This document shows positions 1 through 5,384 of a DNA stretch of 8,199 nt, piece by piece. The DNA comes from Bacillota bacterium. GTDB lineage: Bacteria; Bacillota; Limnochordia; JAAZLZ01. The stretch is from contig JAAZLZ010000180.1 in assembly GCA_012799075.1 (NCBI GenBank), positions 1-8,199 of the forward strand. The letters run 5' to 3'. The notes under the pieces are model-generated. The model worked only from the letters and a program-made list of their open reading frames with translations, was not told the DNA's origin and made no database searches. Positions within the stretch are counted from its first letter, which is position 1; the number at the start of each line of letters is the position of its first letter. Position numbers and translations under genes: made by a program.

Positions 1-1911
1 CCTCGGCGGGGGCTTGGCGTGGAGGGGGCAGGGCTGGGTTGGCTGAGTCCCCTTGATGAAGGCATCGACCTCGGTGATTTCACAACCGGGCACCACCAGC
101 CCTCCTGAGAATATATCGACTTCAATTCCGGCAACCATTGCCTGCGGTAGGGGGAACTCCCCAGGGGGAAGCCCAGCCAGGGCGGCCTCCATAAAGTCAG
201 CCCAAATGGGGCCCGCCGCGGTCCCTCCAAAGCCCTCCACGGGCGTTGCATCATCATTGCCTACATAAACGCTCGCCACCAGCTCCGGGGTATAACCGAC
301 AAACCAAAGACTGATGGAATTGTTCGTCGTGCCCGTCTTTCCCGCTGTCGGCCGATCGATGGCTGCCGGTCGGCCTGTCCCGTAGTCCATGGCTGCCTTG
401 AGCATGTCCGTCATTAGATAGGCCTGCTGGGGGGATAGGACCCGGCGGCCTTTCGATGGAGCTTCCTCCAAGATTCGGCCCTCCCTTGTGGACACCCGGC
501 GGATGCCACGAGGCTCGTAGTAAAGTCCGCCGTTGGCAAAGGGCACAAAGGAGGCGGTCAAAGTCAGGGGGGTCACCCCCTTGGTCAATCCCCCCAGGGC
601 CATACCCAGGTGCCGGTCCTCAGGGACGAGGGTGCCGATGCCAAGCTCTTCGGCCAGGGCAGTTGCCGGACCGATGCCTATCTGACTTAAGGTCCATACG
701 GCGGCGTTGTTCAAGGATAAGGCCAAGGCGTGCTTCATGGTCACCGGACCCCAATAGGCTTCATTGTAGTTTTCCGGCTCCCAATCACCGATGCGCCTGG
801 GGATGTCTTCAACAATGGAATTGACCCGCCAGCCTTCCCTCAAAGCCGCGGCATAAATGATGGGCTTGAAGGCGGAGCCTGGCTGGCGAAGGGCCTTCGT
901 TGCCCGGTTGAACTGGCTTTCCCGGTAGTTCCGTCCCCCCACCATAGCCCGGATATGTCCTGACTTGGGGTCCAAGGCGACCAGAGCCCCTTGCAGGTCG
1001 GGGTTCCAAGCCTGTTGGGCGCTTCGCTGCATGTCCAGATCCAGGGTTGTCTCCACCTGCAGCTCCCCGCGAAAGACGAGGTTTGGACCATACCGGCGGA
1101 CCAGTTCCTCGGTCAGGTAGTCGATAAAGTAGGGGGCGATCCCTCCGGGCCTCTTGGCCAGCTGGACTTGTTCTTCTCGGGCCCGGTCCAGGGCCCGTTG
1201 GGAAATGTAGCCCTGGGCTTCCATCTGGTGCAGAACCAAGTCCCGCCGCTCCAAGGACCGCTTTCGATTCACATAAGGAGAAAGGACCGAGGGGGCCCGC
1301 AGGATCCCAGCCAAAAGGGCGCTTTCCCCGAGGGTGAGATCCGAGGGTTGTTTGCCGAAATAAGTCTGGGCCGCGGCGTGGATGCCGTAGGCTCCTTCCC
1401 CGAAGTAAACTTCGTTCAAGTAGCGCTCTAGTATTTGACTCTTGTTGAACCGCCGTTCCAACATCAAAGCCAGCATGGCCTCTTCCGCCTTCCGGGCCAA
1501 GGTGCGCTCGGTGGTCAAAAACAGGTTTTTCGCGAGCTGTTGGGTGATGGTGCTGGCTCCTTGAACGGTCCGGCCAGCCTTCAAGTTGACTAGGGCCGCC
1601 CGGATGATGCCGATGGGGTCCAACCCGAAGTGGCGGTAAAAACGGGCATCTTCGATGGCGATGACCGCCTGCCTTAAATCCACGGTAATCTCTTCCAGAG
1701 GGACGTAAACGGCGGGGCCTTCTTTGCCTAAGATAGTAATGGTCCGGCCCTGGACATCGAGGAGGGTTGCCCCTTGGACCGGACGCTCCCTTTCATACTC
1801 CCGCAGCAAAGCATGCCCCCGCCAATAAATGGGTATCAGCGGGAGCAGCAGCAGGAGAATCACCGCGATGATAGTTCTTTTATGTTGGTGAATAAACTGC
1901 CCGGCCCCCAT
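1..1911 (-). CDS. ponA: PBP1A-family class A penicillin-binding protein (transglycosylase/transpeptidase), C-terminus cut by window edge
   Basis: Bifunctional peptidoglycan synthase: it polymerises lipid II glycan and cross-links peptide stems outside the cytoplasmic membrane. I translated 637 residues from ATG 1911, and the frame is still open at base 1. Seen: a basic N-terminus and one membrane anchor (about residues 13-30). The GT51 transglycosylase domain follows (about 65-245), with catalytic motif EDARFYRHFG (Glu87), GASTITQQLAKN (118-129) and a second acidic motif at Glu144. The transpeptidase domain (about 305-575) has SAFK (nucleophile Ser346), SLN (399-401) and KTGTT (525-529). The tail has two cysteines (610, 628) in a CEIT...GTQPTQPC pattern typical of Gram-positive PBP1A proteins. 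It lacks the long insert of E. coli PBP1A. Strong GGGGAGGT ribosome site at 1924-1917, five bases before the ATG. Divergent from a small NfeD-like gene. The family is certain; the gene symbol is conventional. Only a short C-terminal piece should be missing. Confidence 0.96.
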   Translation of the reverse strand, partial: MGAGQFIHQHKRTIIAVILLLLLPLIPIYWRGHALLREYERERPVQGATLLDVQGRTITILGKEGPAVYVPLEEITVDLRQAVIAIEDARFYRHFGLDPIGIIRAALVNLKAGRTVQGASTITQQLAKNLFLTTERTLARKAEEAMLALMLERRFNKSQILERYLNEVYFGEGAYGIHAAAQTYFGKQPSDLTLGESALLAGILRAPSVLSPYVNRKRSLERRDLVLHQMEAQGYISQRALDRAREEQVQLAKRPGGIAPYFIDYLTEELVRRYGPNLVFRGELQVETTLDLDMQRSAQQAWNPDLQGALVALDPKSGHIRAMVGGRNYRESQFNRATKALRQPGSAFKPIIYAAALREGWRVNSIVEDIPRRIGDWEPENYNEAYWGPVTMKHALALSLNNAAVWTLSQIGIGPATALAEELGIGTLVPEDRHLGMALGGLTKGVTPLTLTASFVPFANGGLYYEPRGIRRVSTREGRILEEAPSKGRRVLSPQQAYLMTDMLKAAMDYGTGRPAAIDRPTAGKTGTTNNSISLWFVGYTPELVASVYVGNDDATPVEGFGGTAAGPIWADFMEAALAGLPPGEFPLPQAMVAGIEVDIFSGGLVVPGCEITEVDAFIKGTQPTQPCPLHAKPPPR

Positions 1912-1956
1912 AGACTACCTCCCCGCTAGATAGTATCCGCCCTGGGGGACCCTTCC

Positions 1957-1973
1957 TATACCACAAAGGTATA
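1957..1973. promoter_or_regulatory. Inverted repeat in the divergent ponA / NfeD-like intergenic region
   Basis: TATACC (1957-1962) and GGTATA (1968-1973) are perfect inverted arms with a 5-base spacer. The site lies in the 107-base space between two divergent starts, where both promoters must sit. The arms resemble -10 hexamers, so this may be promoter sequence rather than an operator. No clear -35 element was found on either strand. Confidence 0.3.
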
Positions 1974-2018
1974 CGTCCCTCCGTCCCTCCATAAAGTACT
2001 ACTGGGGAGGTGGCCTGG

Positions 2019-2255
2019 TTGGGTTGGCAGCTTTGGTTTCCTCTAGCGGGGATGCTCTTGGTGGGAGAAATGGCAGGTGTTGGCTGTTGTCTCCTGTACT
2101 TTGCCCTGGCTTCCGCGGCGACAGGGCTCCTCGCCCTGGGCGGTCCGTCCTTGGAGGCCCAATTAGCCTGTTTTCTTGTGATCAGCGGCCTTCAGCTGAC
2201 CTGGGCCCAGCTGAGACTTAGGCGGAGGGTTCGGCCAGACCCAAAAAGGTCCTAA
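2019..2255 (+). CDS. Small NfeD-like integral membrane protein (membrane domain only)
   Basis: A 78-residue hydrophobic protein with about three predicted membrane helices (roughly residues 3-18, 22-41 and 48-65) and a basic tail rich in Arg and Lys. The pattern WxLWxxLxG.LLxxE, then a Gly/Ala-rich helix, then a third helix preceded by a glutamine (LEAQLACFLVISG) resembles the membrane domain of short NfeD-family proteins, which are usually linked to membrane microdomain or stomatin-type proteins. The soluble OB-fold that normally follows is absent: the frame stops after the basic tail. Start choice: a GTG at 2010 overlaps the GGGGAGG ribosome site (2004-2010), so TTG 2019, eight bases downstream of that site, is more credible. 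Its last 38 bases overlap the 3' end of tupC on the other strand. The gene looks real because of its ribosome site, hydrophobicity and position, but the family match is from memory of the pattern only. Confidence 0.55.
   Translation: MGWQLWFPLAGMLLVGEMAGVGCCLLYFALASAATGLLALGGPSLEAQLACFLVISGLQLTWAQLRLRRRVRPDPKRS
2192..2214 (-). terminator. Candidate hairpin just downstream of tupC
   Basis: TCAGCTG (2192-2198) and CAGCTGA (2208-2214) form a perfect 7-bp stem with a 9-base loop, starting three bases after the tupC stop on the minus strand. An overlapping perfect palindrome CTGGGCCCAG (2201-2210) could compete. No T-tract follows on the minus strand, so this is a weak terminator candidate. It lies inside the NfeD-like coding sequence on the plus strand, so it may be only coding sequence. 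Confidence 0.3.
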
Positions 2256-2955
2256 GCTCCTCATCCCAGTCTTTCGTCTCCAGATTATCCACCCGGCCCG
2301 ACCAGCGCAGCCGTCCCCGCTGTAAAATGACGAGATTGGCCGCCAGGCGGCTCATCTGATGCCGACTGTGGGTGACCATCAGGGCTGTCATGCCTCGCCG
2401 CTCAACTTGCGAGGCGACCATCTCTTCGACCAGATGGCGGTTGCTCAGATCGAGATAGGTGTCGGGTTCATCGATGAACATGATATCGGGCTCGTAGATC
2501 AGGCTTCTGGCCACGGAAACCTTCTGGGTCTCACCGCCGGAAAGCTCGTTAGGCCATTTGCGCAGTAGATCACCAAGATCGAACATGTCCGCGTATTCTT
2601 CCACCTTTGTCCGGACCTTCTTTCTCCCCCAGCCCCGCAGTCTAAGGGCCAAACCCAGATTATCGGCAACGCTCATGGCAAACAAAGCGGGTCGCTGCCA
2701 AATAACGCCCATCTGTCGCCGCAGGACCAGGCGATGATTCTCATCCTCCGGAATGGGCTGGCCATTGAGCCAGATGGTACCATGATCGGGCTCCTCCAGG
2801 AGGGCCAAAATCCTGATCAGGGTGGTCTTGCCCGCCCCATTGGGGCCCATGATGACAGTAATTTGACCCTTTGGGATGGACAAGGAATCCAGGTCTAAGA
2901 CCGTCAGCCCGTTATAACTCTTACGCAAATTCTCGACTTGGAGAACTTTCTCCAT
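2218..2955 (-). CDS. tupC: Tungstate ABC transporter ATP-binding protein TupC
   Basis: ATPase subunit that powers tungstate (possibly molybdate) import with the TupB permease. Seen in the 245-residue protein: Walker A GPNGAGKT (37-44), Q-loop Gln87 in VIWQRP, signature LSGGE (138-142), Walker B IMFIDEP (158-164) with catalytic Glu163, and switch His196 in VTHS. The length and lack of a C-terminal TOBE-type extension fit TupC better than ModC. The D-loop region reads DTYLDL instead of the common TxxLDP form, a mild variant. Start: a GTG lies at 2970, but ATG 2955 sits six bases after a run of seven G (2968-2962) that can act as the ribosome site, and MEKVLQVENL is a typical ABC ATPase opening. 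The gene overlaps the end of tupB by 35 bases, which suggests translational coupling. Its specificity is inferred from tupA and tupB; on its own it would be only a generic ABC ATPase. Confidence 0.9.
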   Translation of the reverse strand: MEKVLQVENLRKSYNGLTVLDLDSLSIPKGQITVIMGPNGAGKTTLIRILALLEEPDHGTIWLNGQPIPEDENHRLVLRRQMGVIWQRPALFAMSVADNLGLALRLRGWGRKKVRTKVEEYADMFDLGDLLRKWPNELSGGETQKVSVARSLIYEPDIMFIDEPDTYLDLSNRHLVEEMVASQVERRGMTALMVTHSRHQMSRLAANLVILQRGRLRWSGRVDNLETKDWDEELRTFLGLAEPSA

Positions 2956-3661
2956 GATACACCCCCCCACGATGTTTGACTTGCTGGAAGTAGTGGACCA
3001 GGATATTCACCACAAAGGAAACAAGGAGCAGGATAATCCCTAGAGAGAGGGCAAAGGCAAACTCCCCTTTGCTTGTCTCCAGGGCAATGGCCGTTGTAAT
3101 CGTTCGGGTGTACCCTTCAATATTGCCTCCCAGCATCATGGCAGCGCCAACTTCAGCGATGACCCGGCCAAAGGCCGCAACCAGCGCCCCAAGGACCGCG
3201 AAGCGGGCCTGAAGCAAGAGCAGGTAAGCCACCTGGACCCGGGATGCTCCCAGGGAAAGGGCGGTCATCTGCAAATCCCGCTCCAAGGATCGGGTGGCAT
3301 TCATCGTCAAGGCGGTGACAATGGGAGTGGCCAGGACCGCCTGCCCGAGGATGATGGCCGTCGGGGTGAAAAGCAGTCCGAATCTCCCCAAAGGGCCCCG
3401 CCTGGAAATGAAGCTGTAGATGGCAAGTCCCACGACGACCGTCGGCAAGCTCAGGAGGGTGTTGACAATACTGGCAAGAAAGGAACGTCCGGGAAAATCA
3501 TATGTACCTAAGATAAAGCCGACGGGTATGCCGATGACGGCGGCAATAAGGGTGGAAATGGCCGCCAGCTTGATGGAGAGACCGGCAATTTCCATGACGG
3601 CCGGATCCAACGATAAAATCAGGTCCACTGCCCTGCTAAGGGCACCGGCAAGATAATGCAA
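2921..3661 (-). CDS. tupB: Tungstate ABC transporter permease TupB
   Basis: Membrane channel subunit of the tungstate importer. The 246-residue protein has about five to six predicted membrane helices (roughly 27-52, 62-84, 95-118, 155-177, 202-225). The EAA-type cytoplasmic loop (about 132-150, ALSLGASRVQ) contacts the ATPase. The stretch FGRVIAEVGAAMMLGGN (164-180) and the YTRTITTAIALETSKG segment (184-199) are hallmark TupB/WtpB-like permease sequence. The start is TTG 3661, seven bases after a run of seven G (3675-3669) that serves as ribosome site; this start gives the usual family length. An internal ATG at codon 23 would cut into the conserved N-terminus. It is separated from tupA by 108 bases containing a strong hairpin, and it overlaps tupC by 35 bases. 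The C-terminal tail (about 227-246) is hydrophilic and lies largely within the overlap. Confidence 0.93.
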   Translation of the reverse strand: MHYLAGALSRAVDLILSLDPAVMEIAGLSIKLAAISTLIAAVIGIPVGFILGTYDFPGRSFLASIVNTLLSLPTVVVGLAIYSFISRRGPLGRFGLLFTPTAIILGQAVLATPIVTALTMNATRSLERDLQMTALSLGASRVQVAYLLLLQARFAVLGALVAAFGRVIAEVGAAMMLGGNIEGYTRTITTAIALETSKGEFAFALSLGIILLLVSFVVNILVHYFQQVKHRGGVYHGESSPSREFA

Positions 3662-3668
3662 TGGTTGA

Positions 3669-3675
3669 CCCCCCC
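3669..3675 (-). promoter_or_regulatory. G7 ribosome binding site of tupB
   Basis: Seven consecutive G on the minus strand, seven bases before the TTG start at 3661. No AGGAGG-type site is present, so this tract decides the start. The same G7 arrangement recurs before tupC (2968-2962), while other genes here use AGGAGG or GGGAGG. The tract is also the third arm of a possible alternative hairpin with 3708-3715. Confidence 0.5.
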
Positions 3676-3707
3676 AGCTTCATGTGATGAGGACGCGCCC
3701 ATCGGGC

Positions 3708-3734
3708 GGCTGGGGACTCCTGGAGCCCCCAGCC
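3708..3734 (-). other. Strong intercistronic hairpin between tupA and tupB
   Basis: On the minus-strand RNA, GGCTGGGG (3734-3727) pairs with CCCCAGCC (3715-3708). The stem continues through a G-U pair (3726/3716) and CTC/GAG to a three-base loop CAG, about 12 pairs in all. The wobble pair exists only in the minus-strand RNA (it would be A-C on the plus strand), which fits transcription in the tup direction. No T-tract follows, so full termination is unlikely. A smaller hairpin, CGCCC-ATC-GGGCG (3696-3708), lies directly next to it. Likely roles are 3'-end protection of a tupA-only message or partial polarity, giving more binding protein than permease. Confidence 0.7.
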
Positions 3735-3769
3735 TGAAGTTCGCTTCGAAAAGTTATGTTCCTCCCGGT

Positions 3770-4588
3770 CTAATTGGAATACAGATAGAAGAGCTGCTCG
3801 CCTTCCATCTTGTAGGATTCGATGAGGGCCCTGCCTTCACTGGATGTGAGGAACTCGACAAAGTTCATGGCCTGCTCGTAGTTGACGTGGGGATGGAGGT
3901 CGGGATTGACCGCAATCACCCCGTAGGGGTTGAACATGATCTCATCGCCCTCGTAAATGATGACCAGCTCGGTCTTGTTCTTGTAGGAAATGTAGGTTCC
4001 CCGATCGGAGAGGACATAGCCGTTTTGCTCATCGGCAATGTTGATGCAAGGACCCATGCCCTGGCCCGCTGCCATGTACCATGGAGCCTCGGGTTCGATG
4101 TTAGCCTCTTTCCAGATGCTCATTTCCTTCTTGTGGGTGCCCGAATCATCTCCCCGGGACACAAAGGGGGCCTTTGCCTCGGCGATGATGGTGAGAGCTT
4201 CCACCGCTGACTTGGCTTTGCCTACACCAGCCGGGTCGGAGGGAGGTCCAAGGATTATGTAATCGTTGTACATCACATCCCGTCTGTTCACCCCGAAACC
4301 ATCCGCGACGAAAGCATCTTCAGACTTCCGGTCGTGGACCAGCAAAACATCAGCGTCACCGTTTTTGCCCAGCTCCAAAGCCTTGCCCGTCCCCACCGCG
4401 ATAACGTCGACCCGGACGTTGAAACGCTCTTCAAAGACCGGCAGCAAATACCCCAATAACCCGGAATTTTCTGTGCTCGTCGTTGTTGCCAGGATCAACC
4501 GGTCGGCGGCCAGGGCTCCTGACGTTGCAATCAGGACTACCGCAAGGACTAAAACCAATCTTCGCAGCCTTTCAGACAGCCTCATCAT
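3770..4588 (-). CDS. tupA: Tungstate-binding protein TupA
   Basis: Extracytoplasmic oxyanion-binding protein that delivers tungstate to TupBC. The 272-residue precursor has a Sec signal peptide (basic LSERLRR, hydrophobic core 11-24, likely cleavage after ALA at 27). TupA hallmarks follow in order: TTTSTENSGLL (35-45), VGTGKALELGKNGDADVLLVH (65-85), VMYNDYIILGP (105-115), SRGDDSGTH (144-152, with Arg145 at the place of the oxyanion-contacting Arg), GQGMG (175-179), DRGTY (195-199) and EGD...NPYGV (213-223). No lipobox cysteine is present. Start: ATG 4603 exists, but it lies directly against the AGGAGG (4600-4595), whereas ATG 4588 is spaced six bases after it; ATG 4585 is also possible. First gene of the operon, divergent from trxA. 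TupA proteins of known affinity prefer tungstate strongly over molybdate, but binding selectivity cannot be read here. Confidence 0.95.
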   Translation of the reverse strand: MMRLSERLRRLVLVLAVVLIATSGALAADRLILATTTSTENSGLLGYLLPVFEERFNVRVDVIAVGTGKALELGKNGDADVLLVHDRKSEDAFVADGFGVNRRDVMYNDYIILGPPSDPAGVGKAKSAVEALTIIAEAKAPFVSRGDDSGTHKKEMSIWKEANIEPEAPWYMAAGQGMGPCINIADEQNGYVLSDRGTYISYKNKTELVIIYEGDEIMFNPYGVIAVNPDLHPHVNYEQAMNFVEFLTSSEGRALIESYKMEGEQLFYLYSN

Positions 4589-4626
4589 TTGACTCCTCCT
4601 CATGGGAAAATAGTCAGGACCATAGC

Positions 4627-4655
4627 GTTATGTTAGTCCAATCATAACCATGATT
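4627..4655. promoter_or_regulatory. Overlapping inverted repeats upstream of tupA, candidate operator
   Basis: Two perfect inverted repeats share sequence. GTTATG (4627-4632) pairs with CATAAC (4643-4648) across 10 bases, and AATCAT (4640-4645) pairs with ATGATT (4650-4655) across 4. The cluster lies 39 bases upstream of the tupA start. The minus-strand TATGAT (4646-4641) within it could be a -10 element, although no good -35 was found. The TAACG-like ends loosely recall ModE-type molybdate operators but do not match the known consensus well, so the regulator is unknown. Confidence 0.4.
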
Positions 4656-4732
4656 CGGGGCCCGGGTCCGTCTCTCCTTCTTCCCCGGGGTAGAAAGAAC
4701 GAGGGCCGATTGTAGCGGGTCAACCCTGGATA

Positions 4733-4741
4733 TGCTATAAT
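4733..4741 (+). promoter_or_regulatory. Extended -10 promoter of trxA
   Basis: TGCTATAAT gives a TGn extension plus a perfect TATAAT at 4736-4741, 44 bases before the trxA ATG. The -35 is poor (TTGTAG at 4710-4715 with 20-base spacing), as is usual for extended -10 promoters. Predicted transcript start is near 4748. On the other strand, TACAAT (4714-4709) is a possible -10 for tupA, so the two promoters may be back to back. Confidence 0.65.
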
Positions 4742-4785
4742 GGCACTGCCAAAACTTGCAGTCTAGTGATAGGAGGCATGTCCAC

Positions 4786-5115
4786 ATGGAAGGGAAGCGT
4801 ATTGTACATCTGACCAACGGCAATTTTCAAGCCGAGGTCTTGGATAGCAAGGTGCCGGTGCTCGTTGACTTTTGGGCTGATTGGTGTGGTCCTTGCCGGC
4901 AGATTGCCCCTGTGATCGATGAGATCGCGGAGGAGTATGGGGGACGGATGAAGGTGGGCAAAGTGAATGTGGATCAGGAACAAGACCTGGCTGTTCGCTA
5001 CGGGGTGATGAGCATCCCCACCTTAGTGCTCTTCCAGGAAGGACAAGCAGTAGAGCGTCTAGTCGGCGCCCTGCCGAAAGAAGCCCTGAAACGAAAGCTG
5101 GAGGGACTCCTTTAG
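4786..5115 (+). CDS. trxA: Thioredoxin
   Basis: Small cytoplasmic dithiol-disulfide oxidoreductase. The 109-residue protein has the thioredoxin fold with active site WCGPC (33-37), the preceding VLVDFWADW strand carrying buried Asp28, the cis-proline loop SIPTL (Pro78), and the FQEGQ and LVGALPK segments near the C-terminus. There is no signal peptide. Start ATG 4786 lies nine bases after AGGAGG (4771-4776). A TTG further upstream at 4756 would put the ribosome site inside the gene, and the ATG at 4778 is out of frame. It has its own promoter and a downstream hairpin, so it is probably a single-gene unit. No thioredoxin reductase is in the window. Its placement next to the tup operon may be incidental. 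Confidence 0.96.
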   Translation: MEGKRIVHLTNGNFQAEVLDSKVPVLVDFWADWCGPCRQIAPVIDEIAEEYGGRMKVGKVNVDQEQDLAVRYGVMSIPTLVLFQEGQAVERLVGALPKEALKRKLEGLL

Positions 5116-5124
5116 CTGACAATA

Positions 5125-5156
5125 AAGGGGGGATGCCTTTTCTAAGGCTCCCCCTT
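5125..5156 (+). terminator. Hairpin after trxA, likely terminator
   Basis: AAGGGGGGATGCCTT (5125-5139), loop TTCT, then AAGGCTCCCCCTT (5144-5156): 7 plus 5 base pairs with a small asymmetric bulge. It begins nine bases after the trxA stop. The plus-strand tail is CATCAAC, without a T-run, so termination may be inefficient; the minus-strand tail (TTTATTG) is slightly better. Confidence 0.6.
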
Positions 5157-5282
5157 CATCAACTGCGAAGTTCATCTCACCCTTAAGTAACCCAAACATA
5201 TGATTTTCCGCAAGAATAGACAGAATAACGGGATAAGACAATAATTAGAAATAACACAGGACGAGCGGGATATAAATCCGGT
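5157..5282. other. AT-richer intergenic spacer, no gene seen
   Basis: Noticeably richer in A and T than the flanking genes. No credible reading frame with a ribosome site and no RNA gene was recognised. GGGATA occurs twice (5230-5235, 5269-5274), which is too little to call a repeat. It precedes the gntR promoter. Confidence 0.5.
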
Positions 5283-5312
5283 TTGTCCAAATTATAGAGT
5301 ATAGGTTAAAAT
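5283..5312 (+). promoter_or_regulatory. Candidate sigma-A promoter of the gntR-dctPQM unit
   Basis: TTGTCC (5283-5288) and TAAAAT (5307-5312, one mismatch to TATAAT) with an 18-base spacer. The predicted start is near 5319, about 20 bases before the GntR-type palindrome. The -35 overlaps a short symmetric TTTG-TC-CAAA (5282-5291). Confidence 0.45.
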
Positions 5313-5338
5313 CAGAGTATCCGGAAGTTTCGCAAACC

Positions 5339-5350
5339 CTTGTATACAAG
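5339..5350. promoter_or_regulatory. Perfect palindrome CTTGTATACAAG, probable GntR/FCD operator
   Basis: A perfect 12-bp palindrome 34 bases before the gntR ATG and just downstream of the predicted promoter. GntR-family sites typically follow an NGTnnnACN-type symmetry, and TTGTATACAA is a familiar form for FCD-subfamily members. The position suggests autoregulation by blocking transcription, extended to dctPQM if they are co-transcribed. Confidence 0.7.
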
Positions 5351-5384
5351 ATGTAACATGGAAATAGTCGCTGGAGGGAAGGCA

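Noticed and set aside
456..1431. Several plus-strand open frames (456-824, 730-963, 991-1431)
   Set aside because: They lie antisense to the continuous penicillin-binding protein frame, whose catalytic motifs are all intact; they have no recognisable domains.
2024..2221. Second plus-strand frame overlapping the NfeD-like gene
   Set aside because: It starts inside the better-supported hydrophobic frame, has no ribosome site of its own and reads as low-complexity sequence.
3656..4210. 184-codon plus-strand open frame
   Set aside because: It is antisense to tupA and the tupA-tupB gap; tupA carries every family motif in the opposite frame, and this frame shows no domain.
4589..4755. Molybdenum/tungsten cofactor riboswitch upstream of tupA
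   Set aside because: Attractive by context and GC-rich structure is present, but I could not match the conserved core by eye, so it is kept only as a low-interest finding.
4763..5122. Minus-strand open frames across the thioredoxin gene
   Set aside because: Shadow frames of trxA, rich in Pro, Ser and Arg, with no motif or ribosome site.
5340..5384. Upstream extension of gntR from TTG 5340
   Set aside because: It would include half of the operator palindrome as coding sequence and has no ribosome site; ATG 5385 follows GGAGGG at good spacing.
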